Origin: Cohnella terricola
GTDB taxonomy: Bacteria > Bacillota > Bacilli > Paenibacillales > Paenibacillaceae
Assembly (NCBI RefSeq): GCF_007786475.1
Contig: NZ_VNJJ01000016.1
Coordinates: forward strand, 1 to 64,000
DNA length: 64,000 nt
Reading direction: 5' to 3'
Both the position numbers and the translations under genes were made by a program. The notes beneath the pieces were generated by a model that worked only from the letters and a program-made list of their open reading frames with translations, ran no database searches and had not been told where the DNA came from. Position 1 is the stretch's first letter. Each line of letters starts with the position of its first letter. Shown in pieces: positions 56,758 through 64,000 of this stretch.

Positions 56758-57164
56758 CGTCTTCGCGGGCATTGCAACGGTCTCGCAGACCGTTAGAGCG
56801 TACAACTTCCGCTTCGGCGGACCCGTAACGGTCTCGCAGACCGTTAGAGCACACAACTTCCGCTTCGGCGGACCCGTAACGGTCTCGCAGACCGTTAGAG
56901 CACACAACTTCCGCTTCGGCGGACCTGTACCGGTCTCGCAGACCGTTACAGTCGCCAAAACTTCGTTCGCGGGCAATGCAACGGTCTCGCAGACCGTTAG
57001 AGCACACAACTTCCGCTTCGGCGGACCCATAACGGTCTCGCAGACCGTTAGAGCACACAACTTCCGCTTCGGCGGACCCGTAACGGTCTCGCAGACCGTT
57101 ACAGCTGCCAAAACTCCGTTCACGGTCTATGCAACGGTCCCGCAGACCGTTACAGCCGCCATAG
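56758..57164. repeat. 51-bp palindrome array, eight units
   Basis: ACGGTCTCGCAGACCGT, or a one-base variant, begins at 56777, 56828, 56879, 56930, 56981, 57032, 57083 and 57134, an exact 51-bp period. It is the reverse complement of the motif in the 21-kb array. Most units carry a second hairpin, TCCGCTTCGGCGGA on the plus strand. In some units this is replaced by a different short hairpin such as CCGTGAACGG (minus strand). The array fills the gap between the convergent AraC gene and the gene at 57368. The remaining bases up to 57314 hold nothing I recognise. Confidence 0.95.
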
Positions 57165-57314
57165 CCCGAAACTCATTCATCTCCCCCCTTATCGCAGAAC
57201 TCCCGTCAGAATCATAGTCACAAATTCCACTCCAACCGGGCGACATGTGCCGGCATCAATTCCACTATTGAACGGGCACGATCGGCGATTAGAAGTGGGC
57301 TCGTTTCTTTTTCA

Positions 57315-57356
57315 AGAAAAAAGCCGTGAATTCCGTAATAAAACGGAACTCACGGC
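57315..57356 (-). terminator. Terminator of the gene at 57368
   Basis: On the minus strand CCGTGAGTTCCG, an eight-base loop, CGGAATTCACGG, then CTTTTTTC. Confidence 0.9.
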
Positions 57357-57367
57357 CTGCGCGATGG

Positions 57368-58018
57368 CTAGGATTTGCTCTTGTCGTTGCGTGCTGCTCT
57401 GCGTTTCAGATGATTTTGATACGATGCTTCGAGCAGGCGGTTCATGCCTTCTTCGAACTCCCGGTCCGAAGGGGAATTGTCGATCTTGGAGTCGGGAAAC
57501 CGGATATCCTTGATCTCCCAATTGTTCGTCTCCAGATTGTGCTTAAAACCTTTCGCGAGAAGAAACTTCCTTCTATTGTCCTTATATTCCGGAGCTTTGG
57601 GCGCTTCCTCGCGTGGCGCAGGTTCCTCCTCCGGTTCCTCGGGAGGTTTCGCAGCCGGTTTGATTCCGCGCGCGGCGTCCGCCTTCAGCTTCTCGTGTTC
57701 CGCCAAAGACATCGGTTTCTCGACTTTTCTCCCCTTCAGCCATTCCAGATCGTAGCGCATTTTGGAATTGATCACGTAATAGGCTTTGCCCCCGATCATT
57801 TCCTTCGGGATTTCGTCATGCAGCTCTTTGCGTTTCTTGAACCCTTCGACGATCCGGCGAATTTGCTCCTTCTCAACGTCGATCGGGACGGCTTCGTTGT
57901 CCGGCATATAGACGTCGCACATGACCTGCTTGAACAAGAAGTCGCCAAGTACGGAATCGAAGTAATGGGTGAACGAAACGACGATGTCTTTGTTGTTGAT
58001 CCTAACCCTGTGATTCAA
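57368..58018 (-). CDS. Uncharacterised protein
   Basis: A 216-residue soluble protein I do not recognise. It starts at TTG (MNHRVRINNKDI) eight bases after AGGAGG; no ATG serves. Residues 1-85 look folded (VVSFTHYFDSVLGDFLFKQV); 115-145 is a Pro/Glu/Ala-rich linker (KPPEEPEEEPAPREEAPKAP); the C terminus is basic. It has its own terminator and is divergent from the uracil permease gene. Function unknown. Confidence 0.8.
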   Translation of the reverse strand: MNHRVRINNKDIVVSFTHYFDSVLGDFLFKQVMCDVYMPDNEAVPIDVEKEQIRRIVEGFKKRKELHDEIPKEMIGGKAYYVINSKMRYDLEWLKGRKVEKPMSLAEHEKLKADAARGIKPAAKPPEEPEEEPAPREEAPKAPEYKDNRRKFLLAKGFKHNLETNNWEIKDIRFPDSKIDNSPSDREFEEGMNRLLEASYQNHLKRRAARNDKSKS

Positions 58019-58108
58019 AAAAAATCCTCCTCATACTAAAAAAAGCACACTTCTTTCTATTATAGCCGAATTCGGGAGGGACAGCATGCATAATTCGGCG
58101 AAATTTGA

Positions 58109-58147
58109 AGAAAACGCTTGCCAAACGGACGAGTTGCTAGGTAGAAT
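58109..58147 (+). promoter_or_regulatory. Promoter of the uracil/xanthine permease, with a cre-like overlap
   Basis: TTGCCA (58118-58123), an 18-base spacer and TAGAAT (58142-58147) form a reasonable sigma-A promoter 48 bases upstream of the permease start. GAAAACGCTTGCCA (58110-58123), overlapping the -35 box, resembles a cre site. I see no attenuator or riboswitch. Confidence 0.45.
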
Positions 58148-58194
58148 CAACAAGGAAAATCTTGAAAAGAACATGATTCGGAGGAATTATCAAA

Positions 58195-59505
58195 ATGAGA
58201 CGCGCCATCGGGGTTCATGAAAGACCCCCTATCGGACAAAGCATTACGCTGAGTCTGCAGCATCTGTTCGCCATGTTCGGCTCCACGGTGCTCGTGCCGA
58301 ATCTGCTTCATGTGGATCCGGCGGTATGCTTGCTTATGAACGGGATCGGCACGCTGCTTTATCTTTTGATCTGTAAAGGCAAAATTCCCGCATACTTAGG
58401 CTCCAGCTTTGCCTTTATCGCGCCAGCGGGAGCGGTTATCGGCAAGTACGCTTCGGATGGAGACGGCTATGCGGCGGCATTGGGCGGCTTTATCGTCGCG
58501 GGCCTAGTCTTTACTCTTCTGGCTATCGTTATCCGATATACCGGAACCGGCTGGATTAACGTCGTGTTCCCTCCTGCAGCCATGGGCGCGATCGTCGCGG
58601 TCATCGGTCTGGAGCTGATTCCGGTTGCGGCACAAATGGCGGGTTGGATCCCAGATAAAGATGCTGCACCGGACTGGACGATGGATCCGAAAACGGTTAT
58701 TCTGTCGATCGCAACGATGCTCATCACGATTCTCGGCAACGTGCTGTTCCGCGGCTTCATGCGTATCATCCCGATCCTAATCGGCATCGTGTTCGGTTAC
58801 GTTCTCGCTTACCTGATGGGCATGGTCGACTTCGGCTTCATGAAGGGCCCGGCCTGGATCGATGCGCCGACGTTCACGACTCCCGTGTTCAAATGGATGG
58901 CCATTCTGACGATTTTACCGGCGGCGCTCGTCGTCGTAGCCGAGCATATCGGACACCTGATCGTGACCGGCAACATCGTCGAGAAGGATCTGTCCAAAGA
59001 TCCGGGGCTTCACCGCTCAATGCTTGGCAACGGAATCTCCACGATGATTTCCGGCTTCGTCGGCGCCACGCCGAACACAACGTACGGCGAGAATATCGGT
59101 GTACTCGCGATCACCCGCGTGTACTCGACGTTCGTCATCGGCGGAGCGGCCGTATTCGCGATTGTGCTGTCGTTCCTGGGCAAATTCTCCGCGCTCATCG
59201 CCCATATTCCGCTGGCGGTCATGGGCGGCATCTCGTTGCTGCTGTTCGGCGTTATCGCGGCATCCGGCTTGAGAATGCTGGTCGAGTCGAAAGTCGATTA
59301 CGGCAAACCATCCAACCTGTTCCTGACGACGATCGTGCTCGTGACAGGCCTTAGCGGCGTCAAAATTTCGGCAGGCGACTTCGAACTGTCGGGCATGGCG
59401 CTCGCTACCGTCGTCGCGATTGTATTCGGCCTGCTGTTCAAACTGTTCGAAGTGACACGGTTGTCCAACGAGAACGAAGACGCGGCGGAAACGACGAAAA
59501 AATAA
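58195..59505 (+). CDS. Uracil/xanthine permease, NCS2 family (UraA/PyrP-like)
   Basis: A 436-residue integral membrane protein of the nucleobase-cation symporter-2 family, with the length and 14-helix pattern of UraA. Key motifs are QSITLSLQHLFAMFGSTVLVP (residues 14-34), the conserved Glu in VVAEHIGHLIVTGN (about 245) and GNGISTMISGFVGATPNTTYGENIGVLAITRV (280-310, the substrate motif). Uracil is the likeliest substrate from the ATPNTTYGEN block. CGGAGG precedes the ATG. It is a single gene with a terminator-like hairpin after it. Confidence 0.92.
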   Translation: MRRAIGVHERPPIGQSITLSLQHLFAMFGSTVLVPNLLHVDPAVCLLMNGIGTLLYLLICKGKIPAYLGSSFAFIAPAGAVIGKYASDGDGYAAALGGFIVAGLVFTLLAIVIRYTGTGWINVVFPPAAMGAIVAVIGLELIPVAAQMAGWIPDKDAAPDWTMDPKTVILSIATMLITILGNVLFRGFMRIIPILIGIVFGYVLAYLMGMVDFGFMKGPAWIDAPTFTTPVFKWMAILTILPAALVVVAEHIGHLIVTGNIVEKDLSKDPGLHRSMLGNGISTMISGFVGATPNTTYGENIGVLAITRVYSTFVIGGAAVFAIVLSFLGKFSALIAHIPLAVMGGISLLLFGVIAASGLRMLVESKVDYGKPSNLFLTTIVLVTGLSGVKISAGDFELSGMALATVVAIVFGLLFKLFEVTRLSNENEDAAETTKK

Positions 59506-59529
59506 ATATCGCTATCCTACGGACTGGGC

Positions 59530-59552
59530 GGCTTCGCTCAGTCTTCTTTATT
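59530..59552 (+). terminator. Probable terminator of the permease gene
   Basis: An imperfect stem (GACTGGGC..GCTCAGTC with a short loop) is followed by TTCTTTATT. Confidence 0.55.
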
Positions 59553-59645
59553 GTAAAGCCCTATCGCCTTTGGCCGCACCATTTATCCTGCGAAGCAATA
59601 CGATGTGTAAGGACCATGACATCAGCCTAGGAAGGTGTGACGGGA

Positions 59646-60743
59646 ATGAGCGGTACTCTCTATCGCTTCTATGCGGGAGGCAACACGGCGCAAGGTTATT
59701 CGAGCTTGCTTCATTCATCTTTGCAAGGATTGGAACATCTGTATGTATTGCAAGGTGGCGCAGGTTTAGGAAAATACTGCGACCTTCGTTCGATCGGAGA
59801 ACGATTGGCGGCCGCGGGCGAGGAGGTATGGATGATCTATTGCTCATCGGATCCGAACGCGCTCGACGGAATCATCGTTCCAGGTCCGAAGATCGGTATT
59901 ATTGACGGCACAACGCCGAATGCCATCATTCCCCAGGTTACGGGCGTTTCCGTGCGGGTCGTGAATTTGGATGAAGCCTACACCGAACATCGACTTGAAG
60001 CCCTCGCGCCGGAGATCGAGAAGTTGAACGGGGAAATATCGCGTGGGTATGAAGCGGCCTATTCCGGCTTCGACGAAGCGCTTCGGGTTCATGACGAGTG
60101 GGAAAAAGTATATATCGCGAATATGGATTATCGGGCTGCCGACGAATTGACGCAGGAATGTATCCTGTTGCTTCTCGGAGATCAGGCGCGGGAGAGAAGC
60201 GGCCGGGTAGACCACCGGTTTCTCGGCGCGGCGACGCCGCAAGGCGCAGTCGACTTCGTACCGGTCCTGACGGAGGGACTGAAGAGATATTTGTTGAAAG
60301 GACGCCCCGGCTCCGGCAAATCGACGCTGCTGAAGAAGCTCGCATCCGCAGCGGCCGAGCGCGGATTCGACGTTGAAATCTACCACTGCGGCTTCGATCC
60401 GAACAGTCTGGATATGGTGATCGTCCGTGAGCTTGGGTTCGCCATTTTCGACAGTACGGCTCCGCATGAATATTTTCCCGACCGGCCTACCGACGAGATC
60501 ATCGACATGTACGAACGTTGCATCGCGCCGGGAACGGATGAAGTCCATTCCGACACGCTGGCCCCCATTAAACAGCAATACGCCGCGGCAATGAAACAAT
60601 CGATCGGGCAGCTGACGGAGACAAGAGCACTTCAAGATCGGCTCGAGCAACTGTATGTCCAGACCTTGGATACAGCGATTCTGGAAAGAATCACAGAGGA
60701 GTTCAAGCAGGAGATGACCCGACTTGCGGCAATTCGGATATAA
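59646..60743 (+). CDS. Two-domain P-loop ATPase (PRK06851-like) with a decayed first P-loop
   Basis: A 365-residue protein made of two homologous halves, a family I know only as PRK06851. The C-terminal half has an intact Walker A, LKGRPGSGKSTLLKKLASA (about 214-232). The N-terminal half has LQGGAGLGKYCDLRSIGERL at the matching place, where the Ser/Thr after Lys is Tyr. Both halves then share an x-C-x-x-D-P-N-x-L-D motif (YCSSDPNALDGIIVPG; HCGFDPNSLDMVIV). I start at ATG 59646; an upstream GTG is too close to AGGAAGG. No partner gene is evident, and the role is unknown. Confidence 0.82.
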   Translation: MSGTLYRFYAGGNTAQGYSSLLHSSLQGLEHLYVLQGGAGLGKYCDLRSIGERLAAAGEEVWMIYCSSDPNALDGIIVPGPKIGIIDGTTPNAIIPQVTGVSVRVVNLDEAYTEHRLEALAPEIEKLNGEISRGYEAAYSGFDEALRVHDEWEKVYIANMDYRAADELTQECILLLLGDQARERSGRVDHRFLGAATPQGAVDFVPVLTEGLKRYLLKGRPGSGKSTLLKKLASAAAERGFDVEIYHCGFDPNSLDMVIVRELGFAIFDSTAPHEYFPDRPTDEIIDMYERCIAPGTDEVHSDTLAPIKQQYAAAMKQSIGQLTETRALQDRLEQLYVQTLDTAILERITEEFKQEMTRLAAIRI

Positions 60744-60753
60744 CGGAACGGAG

Positions 60754-60786
60754 ATAGGCCTGCCTGAATGGCGGGTCTATTTTCCT
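60754..60786 (+). terminator. Terminator of the two-domain ATPase gene
   Basis: ATAGGCCTGCC, five bases and GGCGGGTCTAT pair over 11 bp with two G-U pairs and are followed by TTTTCC. Confidence 0.7.
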
Positions 60787-60796
60787 CAATGGAGGG

Positions 60797-60980
60797 CTAA
60801 CGGACACAGATGACGCTATTTGGGCAAAAATCGGCTTTTGAGATTCGTAACGGACGTAGATGACGCTATTGTGTTCATTTTGCATGAAGAAGGAGGTCTA
60901 AAGGAAACATAGCGGCTTTCAGGTCCGTTAGCCTTCCGACAAAGGCAAATGAAACAAAATAAGGTCGCTCACGTCCGTTA
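60797..60980. repeat. Dyad of four related 25-bp intergenic repeats
   Basis: Two direct copies, CTAACGGACACAGATGACGC (from 60797) and GTAACGGACGTAGATGACGC (from 60847), are followed by two inverted copies ending CAGGTCCGTTAG (60931) and CACGTCCGTTAG (60980). Spacing is about 50 bases throughout, so the block is symmetrical about 60889. The rest of 60787-61081 shows no gene. Such TAACGGAC elements are, as I recall, common between genes in Paenibacillaceae; their role is unknown. Confidence 0.8.
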
Positions 60981-61081
60981 GGGAGCTGCCGCCCGGGCAA
61001 TCGGGATTCGCGGCGGTCGTCGTGCAACTCCTCAACACCCCAAAGCGTTAATATGGATAACCAGATTTAGGAGGGCTGCAC

Positions 61082-61540
61082 ATGAAAATCTCTCAACGAC
61101 TGAGATTCCTACTGTTGTGCGTCGCCTTATTAGGCGCAATGTCCGGGTGCGGGAAACCGGAGAAAAACTATGTCGAGCCGCCGAGTCCATCTTCTCCTGC
61201 AATAGAAGATCGTTCGGAAGCGTTCACGATCGAAGCCGAACATATTTCTAAAATCTCTCTTCTATATGGCGACGGTACCCAAAGATTTGAGCTTACCTCG
61301 CAACAAGACTTCGAAGAGCTGCTGCAGTATTTTAATTCGGCCGAACTGGCGACAGGTGCTCTAGCTGCCGACCATTTCGGCACTTTTCAAATCCAGTATC
61401 AAGACGGCAACGTTGATTCTCTCGAAATTACGGGAACGGTCTCCGCTTTCCAAGACTCGAAAACTAATAGGATCTATATGCTTAATCATCTGGAAAAGCG
61501 GCTTGATAAATGGGCGGAAGAAAAAGAACGGGCTACTTGA
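61082..61540 (+). CDS. Small lipoprotein of unknown function
   Basis: A 152-residue exported lipoprotein. The signal (residues 1-22) ends in the lipobox MSGC, followed by a Pro/Ser-rich linker. The mature part (about 50-150) alternates strands and helices (ISKISLLYGDGTQRFELTSQ; FEELLQYFNSAEL), a pattern seen in small envelope proteins of Bacillales. AGGAGGG precedes the ATG. It precedes the exonuclease gene by 59 bases in the same direction. I cannot assign a family. Confidence 0.82.
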   Translation: MKISQRLRFLLLCVALLGAMSGCGKPEKNYVEPPSPSSPAIEDRSEAFTIEAEHISKISLLYGDGTQRFELTSQQDFEELLQYFNSAELATGALAADHFGTFQIQYQDGNVDSLEITGTVSAFQDSKTNRIYMLNHLEKRLDKWAEEKERAT

Positions 61541-61599
61541 TCTCGAATTTGCTAGAATGATGTCGAGAATCGAACTTGTCTACTAGAGGAGGCAAATCT

Positions 61600-62208
61600 A
61601 TGAGGCTAGATAATATTACGGTGCTCGACTTCGAGACAAGCGGATTGGACCCCGCTCGCGATCGCGTCATCGAGATGGCGGCCATTCGCTGCTACGGCGG
61701 GGAGATCGTCAGCCAGTTCCAGACGCTGATCCGCTTCGACGGCCCGCTATCTCCCAAAATCACGGAGATTACCGGAATTACTTCCGCCGATCTCGTGAAC
61801 GGCATGGATGAGGATACGGCATTCCGCGTTCTGAACAGGGTGATCGGAGACAGCATCATCGTCGCGCATAACGCCATGTTCGACCTGAGCTTTCTGCACC
61901 ATACGCTGCTGCGTCTGGCTAATCGTTCCTTCAAAAACTCGTTTCTCGACACGCTCACGATCGCGCGCGCGAGACATACATATCCTCATAATCTGAAAGA
62001 CATGTGCGACCGATACTTCATCGCCCTCGAAGGCGCGCACCGGTCGCTGAACGACGTCTACGCCTGTTGGAAACTGCTCGAGAAAATGAATGAGGAGCAA
62101 AGCGTAGAGCCGGATTTGAACGTCCTAGGCTACATGAAAAAATATGGCATGCCGAAGTGGCGTCCCGAGCAAGCAAGCTTGGTGCCGATCGAGATTAAGT
62201 ATGCGTAG
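61600..62208 (+). CDS. DnaQ-like 3'-5' exonuclease (DEDDh)
   Basis: A 202-residue exonuclease of the DNA polymerase III epsilon / DEDDh type. ExoI is TVLDFETSGLDP (Asp and Glu metal ligands, residues 7-18), ExoII is IVAHNAMFDLSFL (about 88) and ExoIII is HRSLNDVYACWKLL (His and Asp, about 147). It degrades single-stranded or mismatched DNA ends, probably in repair. GAGGAGG lies seven bases before the ATG at 61600. It is convergent with recQ, with six bases between the stops. Confidence 0.9.
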   Translation: MRLDNITVLDFETSGLDPARDRVIEMAAIRCYGGEIVSQFQTLIRFDGPLSPKITEITGITSADLVNGMDEDTAFRVLNRVIGDSIIVAHNAMFDLSFLHHTLLRLANRSFKNSFLDTLTIARARHTYPHNLKDMCDRYFIALEGAHRSLNDVYACWKLLEKMNEEQSVEPDLNVLGYMKKYGMPKWRPEQASLVPIEIKYA

Positions 62209-62214
62209 GTTATC

Positions 62215-64000
62215 TTAGGAATATGTCCGAATGAGTTCCAGAAACGCTTGCCCATACTTCTCGTACTTCGCCGCCCCGACGCCTTTCACCGTCCGCAGCT
62301 CGCGCTCGGTTCGCGGCATCGCCTCGCACATCTCGCGCAGCGTCGCGTCGTGGAAAATAACGAACGGCGGCAACCCTTCGCCATCCGCGATCCGCTTGCG
62401 CAACTGGCGCAAGGCGGCGAACAGTTCCTCGTTCGCGACAGGCGCGGCCGAACCGCTTCCACGGGACGAGCCGTAGCGGCTTCCGGAGCGAGAAACCGGC
62501 GGCGCTTCGGGTTCGACCTTGCGATAGACGCGCGCTTCACCGCGCATTACTTCAAGCACCGGCTCCATCAGTTGCACGACCGGATATGCCGTATCCGACA
62601 TGCGCAGATAGCCATCCGCCACAAGAGCGTGAATGAGCTGCACGAGTGGTTTCTCGGCCATATGCTTCAGCCTGCCGTAAGAGCGCAGCCGATCGAAATC
62701 GAACTGCTTGATTTTCGCGTCGTTCGCGCCCCGCAACACTTTCGCCGTCATCGTCACGCCGAACCGCTGCTTCATCTCGGAGATGCAGGCGAAGATCATT
62801 TTCGCGTCCACGGTTACGTCTATCGTTTCCCGGGTATCCGTGCAATTAAAGCAAGCGCCGCAAGGCTCCCCGTTCTCTTCTCCGAAATAGCGGACGATCG
62901 TCAGTTGCAGGCATTCTCCGGTGTGCGCATATTGCACCATATCGTTCAACAGACGGTAATCGTTGCGTTTTCGATCCTCGGTCGCTTCGCTTTGTTCAAT
63001 AAAAAATTTCTGCGTAACGACATCCTGCGGCGAGAACAGCAGCACGCATTCGCCCGGGTCGCCGTCCCGTCCCGCCCGGCCAGCTTCCTGATAATAAGCC
63101 TCCAAGTTTTTCGGCATGTTGTTATGGATAACAAACCTGACGTTCGACTTGTCGATGCCCATGCCAAAGGCGTTCGTCGCCACGATCAGCTGCAGGTCGT
63201 CCTTCTGGAAAGCTTCCTGAGTATGGGCTCGTTCTTCCTCGCTTAACCCTGCATGATATTTGCCGACGGAAACGCCCAGCCCTCGCACGAACGTATACAC
63301 GTTCTCGACTTCGCGACGCGTAGAAGCATAGATAATACCGGCTTGATCGGCGTGCTCCTTGATGAACCTCGCCACGAAATCCCGCTTGTCCGCATTGCGA
63401 ACGACTATAAGCGCCAAGTTGCTTCGCGCGTAACCGGTCGTCACTCTCTCTGGCTCCCGCAGTCGAAGCCGTTCGACGATGTCATCCTTAACGACGTCCG
63501 TCGCGGTCGCCGTGAACGCCGCCATGACCGGTCGCGGCTCGATATCTTGCAGCAGCCGGACGATCGTCATGTAACTCGGACGGAAGTCGTGTCCCCACTG
63601 GGAGACGCAATGCGCCTCGTCCACCGCGATGAGAGGTACTTCGAGACGGCGAATCATGGCCCGGAATTGTTCGGATTCGAGCCGCTCGGGTGCGATATAT
63701 AGCAGCTTGTAATGGCCTGCCGCCACGTCCCGCATTCTTTCGTTCGTCTCCTTCAGGGAGAGAGAGCTATTGATATAGGTCGCTTCGATGCCGGCCGAGT
63801 TCAGCGCGTCTACCTGATCCTTCATCAGGGAGATGAGAGGCGATACGACAAGCGTCACGCCGTCCAGCAGTAGAGCCGGTATCTGATAGCAGATCGACTT
63901 GCCCGCCCCGGTTGGCATAATGCCCAGCACGTCTTGGGCGTTTAGAATGGCCTCGATCAGCTTCTCTTGTCCTGGCCGGAATCGGTCATAACCGTAATAG
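62215..64000 (-). CDS. recQ: ATP-dependent DNA helicase RecQ (5' end beyond the window)
   Basis: A RecQ helicase, open to the window end, with about 594 residues visible. The frame begins YYGYDRFRPGQEKLIEAIL (Q motif) and continues with Walker A GIMPTGAGKSICYQIPALL, DEAH box VDEAHCVSQWGHDFRPSY, ATNAFGMGIDKSNVRFVIH, motif VI YYQEAGRAGRDG and zinc-binding CGACFNC. A C-terminal HRDC domain (ELFAALRQLRKRIAD onward, about the last 80 visible residues) follows a Ser/Gly/Arg linker. It unwinds DNA 3' to 5' in recombination and fork repair. Only a few N-terminal residues are missing. Confidence 0.95.
   Translation of the reverse strand, partial: YYGYDRFRPGQEKLIEAILNAQDVLGIMPTGAGKSICYQIPALLLDGVTLVVSPLISLMKDQVDALNSAGIEATYINSSLSLKETNERMRDVAAGHYKLLYIAPERLESEQFRAMIRRLEVPLIAVDEAHCVSQWGHDFRPSYMTIVRLLQDIEPRPVMAAFTATATDVVKDDIVERLRLREPERVTTGYARSNLALIVVRNADKRDFVARFIKEHADQAGIIYASTRREVENVYTFVRGLGVSVGKYHAGLSEEERAHTQEAFQKDDLQLIVATNAFGMGIDKSNVRFVIHNNMPKNLEAYYQEAGRAGRDGDPGECVLLFSPQDVVTQKFFIEQSEATEDRKRNDYRLLNDMVQYAHTGECLQLTIVRYFGEENGEPCGACFNCTDTRETIDVTVDAKMIFACISEMKQRFGVTMTAKVLRGANDAKIKQFDFDRLRSYGRLKHMAEKPLVQLIHALVADGYLRMSDTAYPVVQLMEPVLEVMRGEARVYRKVEPEAPPVSRSGSRYGSSRGSGSAAPVANEELFAALRQLRKRIADGEGLPPFVIFHDATLREMCEAMPRTERELRTVKGVGAAKYEKYGQAFLELIRTYS

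Noticed and set aside
56758-57164. CRISPR array
   Set aside because: Regular palindromic repeats, but the intervening sequences are near-identical rather than unique, and no cas gene is present.

Overview
The window reads as chromosomal DNA from a Firmicute of the Paenibacillaceae (Cohnella or Paenibacillus type). The signs are strong GGAGG-type ribosome binding sites, many lipoprotein-anchored ABC importers, sugar operons with LacI or membrane-anchored AraC regulators, and Bacillus-like gene sets (ytmI/yxe-type sulfur genes, iol, GbsR, CcpA-type cre sites). This placement is inferred from gene content; no rRNA or tRNA is present. Most genes lie on the minus strand.

Layout. (1) 0.3-12.8 kb: a putative organosulfur / S-alkyl-amino-acid import and catabolism cluster: two flavin monooxygenases, a GNAT acetyltransferase, a DinB protein, a sarcosine-oxidase-like flavoenzyme, an M20 deacylase and a polar amino acid ABC importer. 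An MscS channel follows, then an FMN reductase and a LysR regulator. (2) 12.9-18.4 kb: a UgpB/A/E-type importer with a metallophosphoesterase, a HAD phosphatase and an EmrE-type exporter, divergent from a GbsR-family regulator; I propose glycerophosphocholine or a related phosphodiester as substrate. (3) 18.9-21.8 kb: a class 3 lipase, a decayed IS1182-family transposase joined to a fragment of an HTH regulator, a palindromic repeat array and an MgtC protein. (4) 21.8-30.1 kb: an Opp/Dpp-type importer with a HAD protein and a LacI regulator, fronted by two perfect LacI-type operators. (5) 30.1-38.4 kb: an inositol catabolism operon (iolD-E-C-A-G-B plus a LacI regulator) lacking iolJ, divergent from an unknown gene. 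(6) 39.7-56.8 kb: a glycan locus with an Lpl/Ytc-type importer, a membrane AraC regulator, a DUF5054 protein, a GH95 fucosidase, a GH110-type alpha-galactosidase, a GH2 beta-galactosidase and a divergent AraC regulator. (7) 57.3-64.0 kb: an unknown protein, a uracil/xanthine permease, a two-domain P-loop ATPase with one decayed P-loop, a small lipoprotein, a DnaQ-like exonuclease and RecQ (cut by the window end).

The most unusual material is intergenic. A ~325-bp element occurs twice, at 9.5 kb and 39.4 kb. Each copy ends in a strong terminator and holds two tandem 69-bp units. Each unit can encode a 22-residue peptide and can also fold so that the start codon pairs with the end of the same reading frame. 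The promoter-proximal peptides of the two copies are identical, with only synonymous differences, while the distal units are diverged or broken. Separately, three intergenic arrays share an exact 51-bp period; two of them (5 and 8 units) are built on the same 17-bp palindrome, which also occurs alone at 11.27 kb. Three of these four sites lie beside the 3' ends of intact genes.
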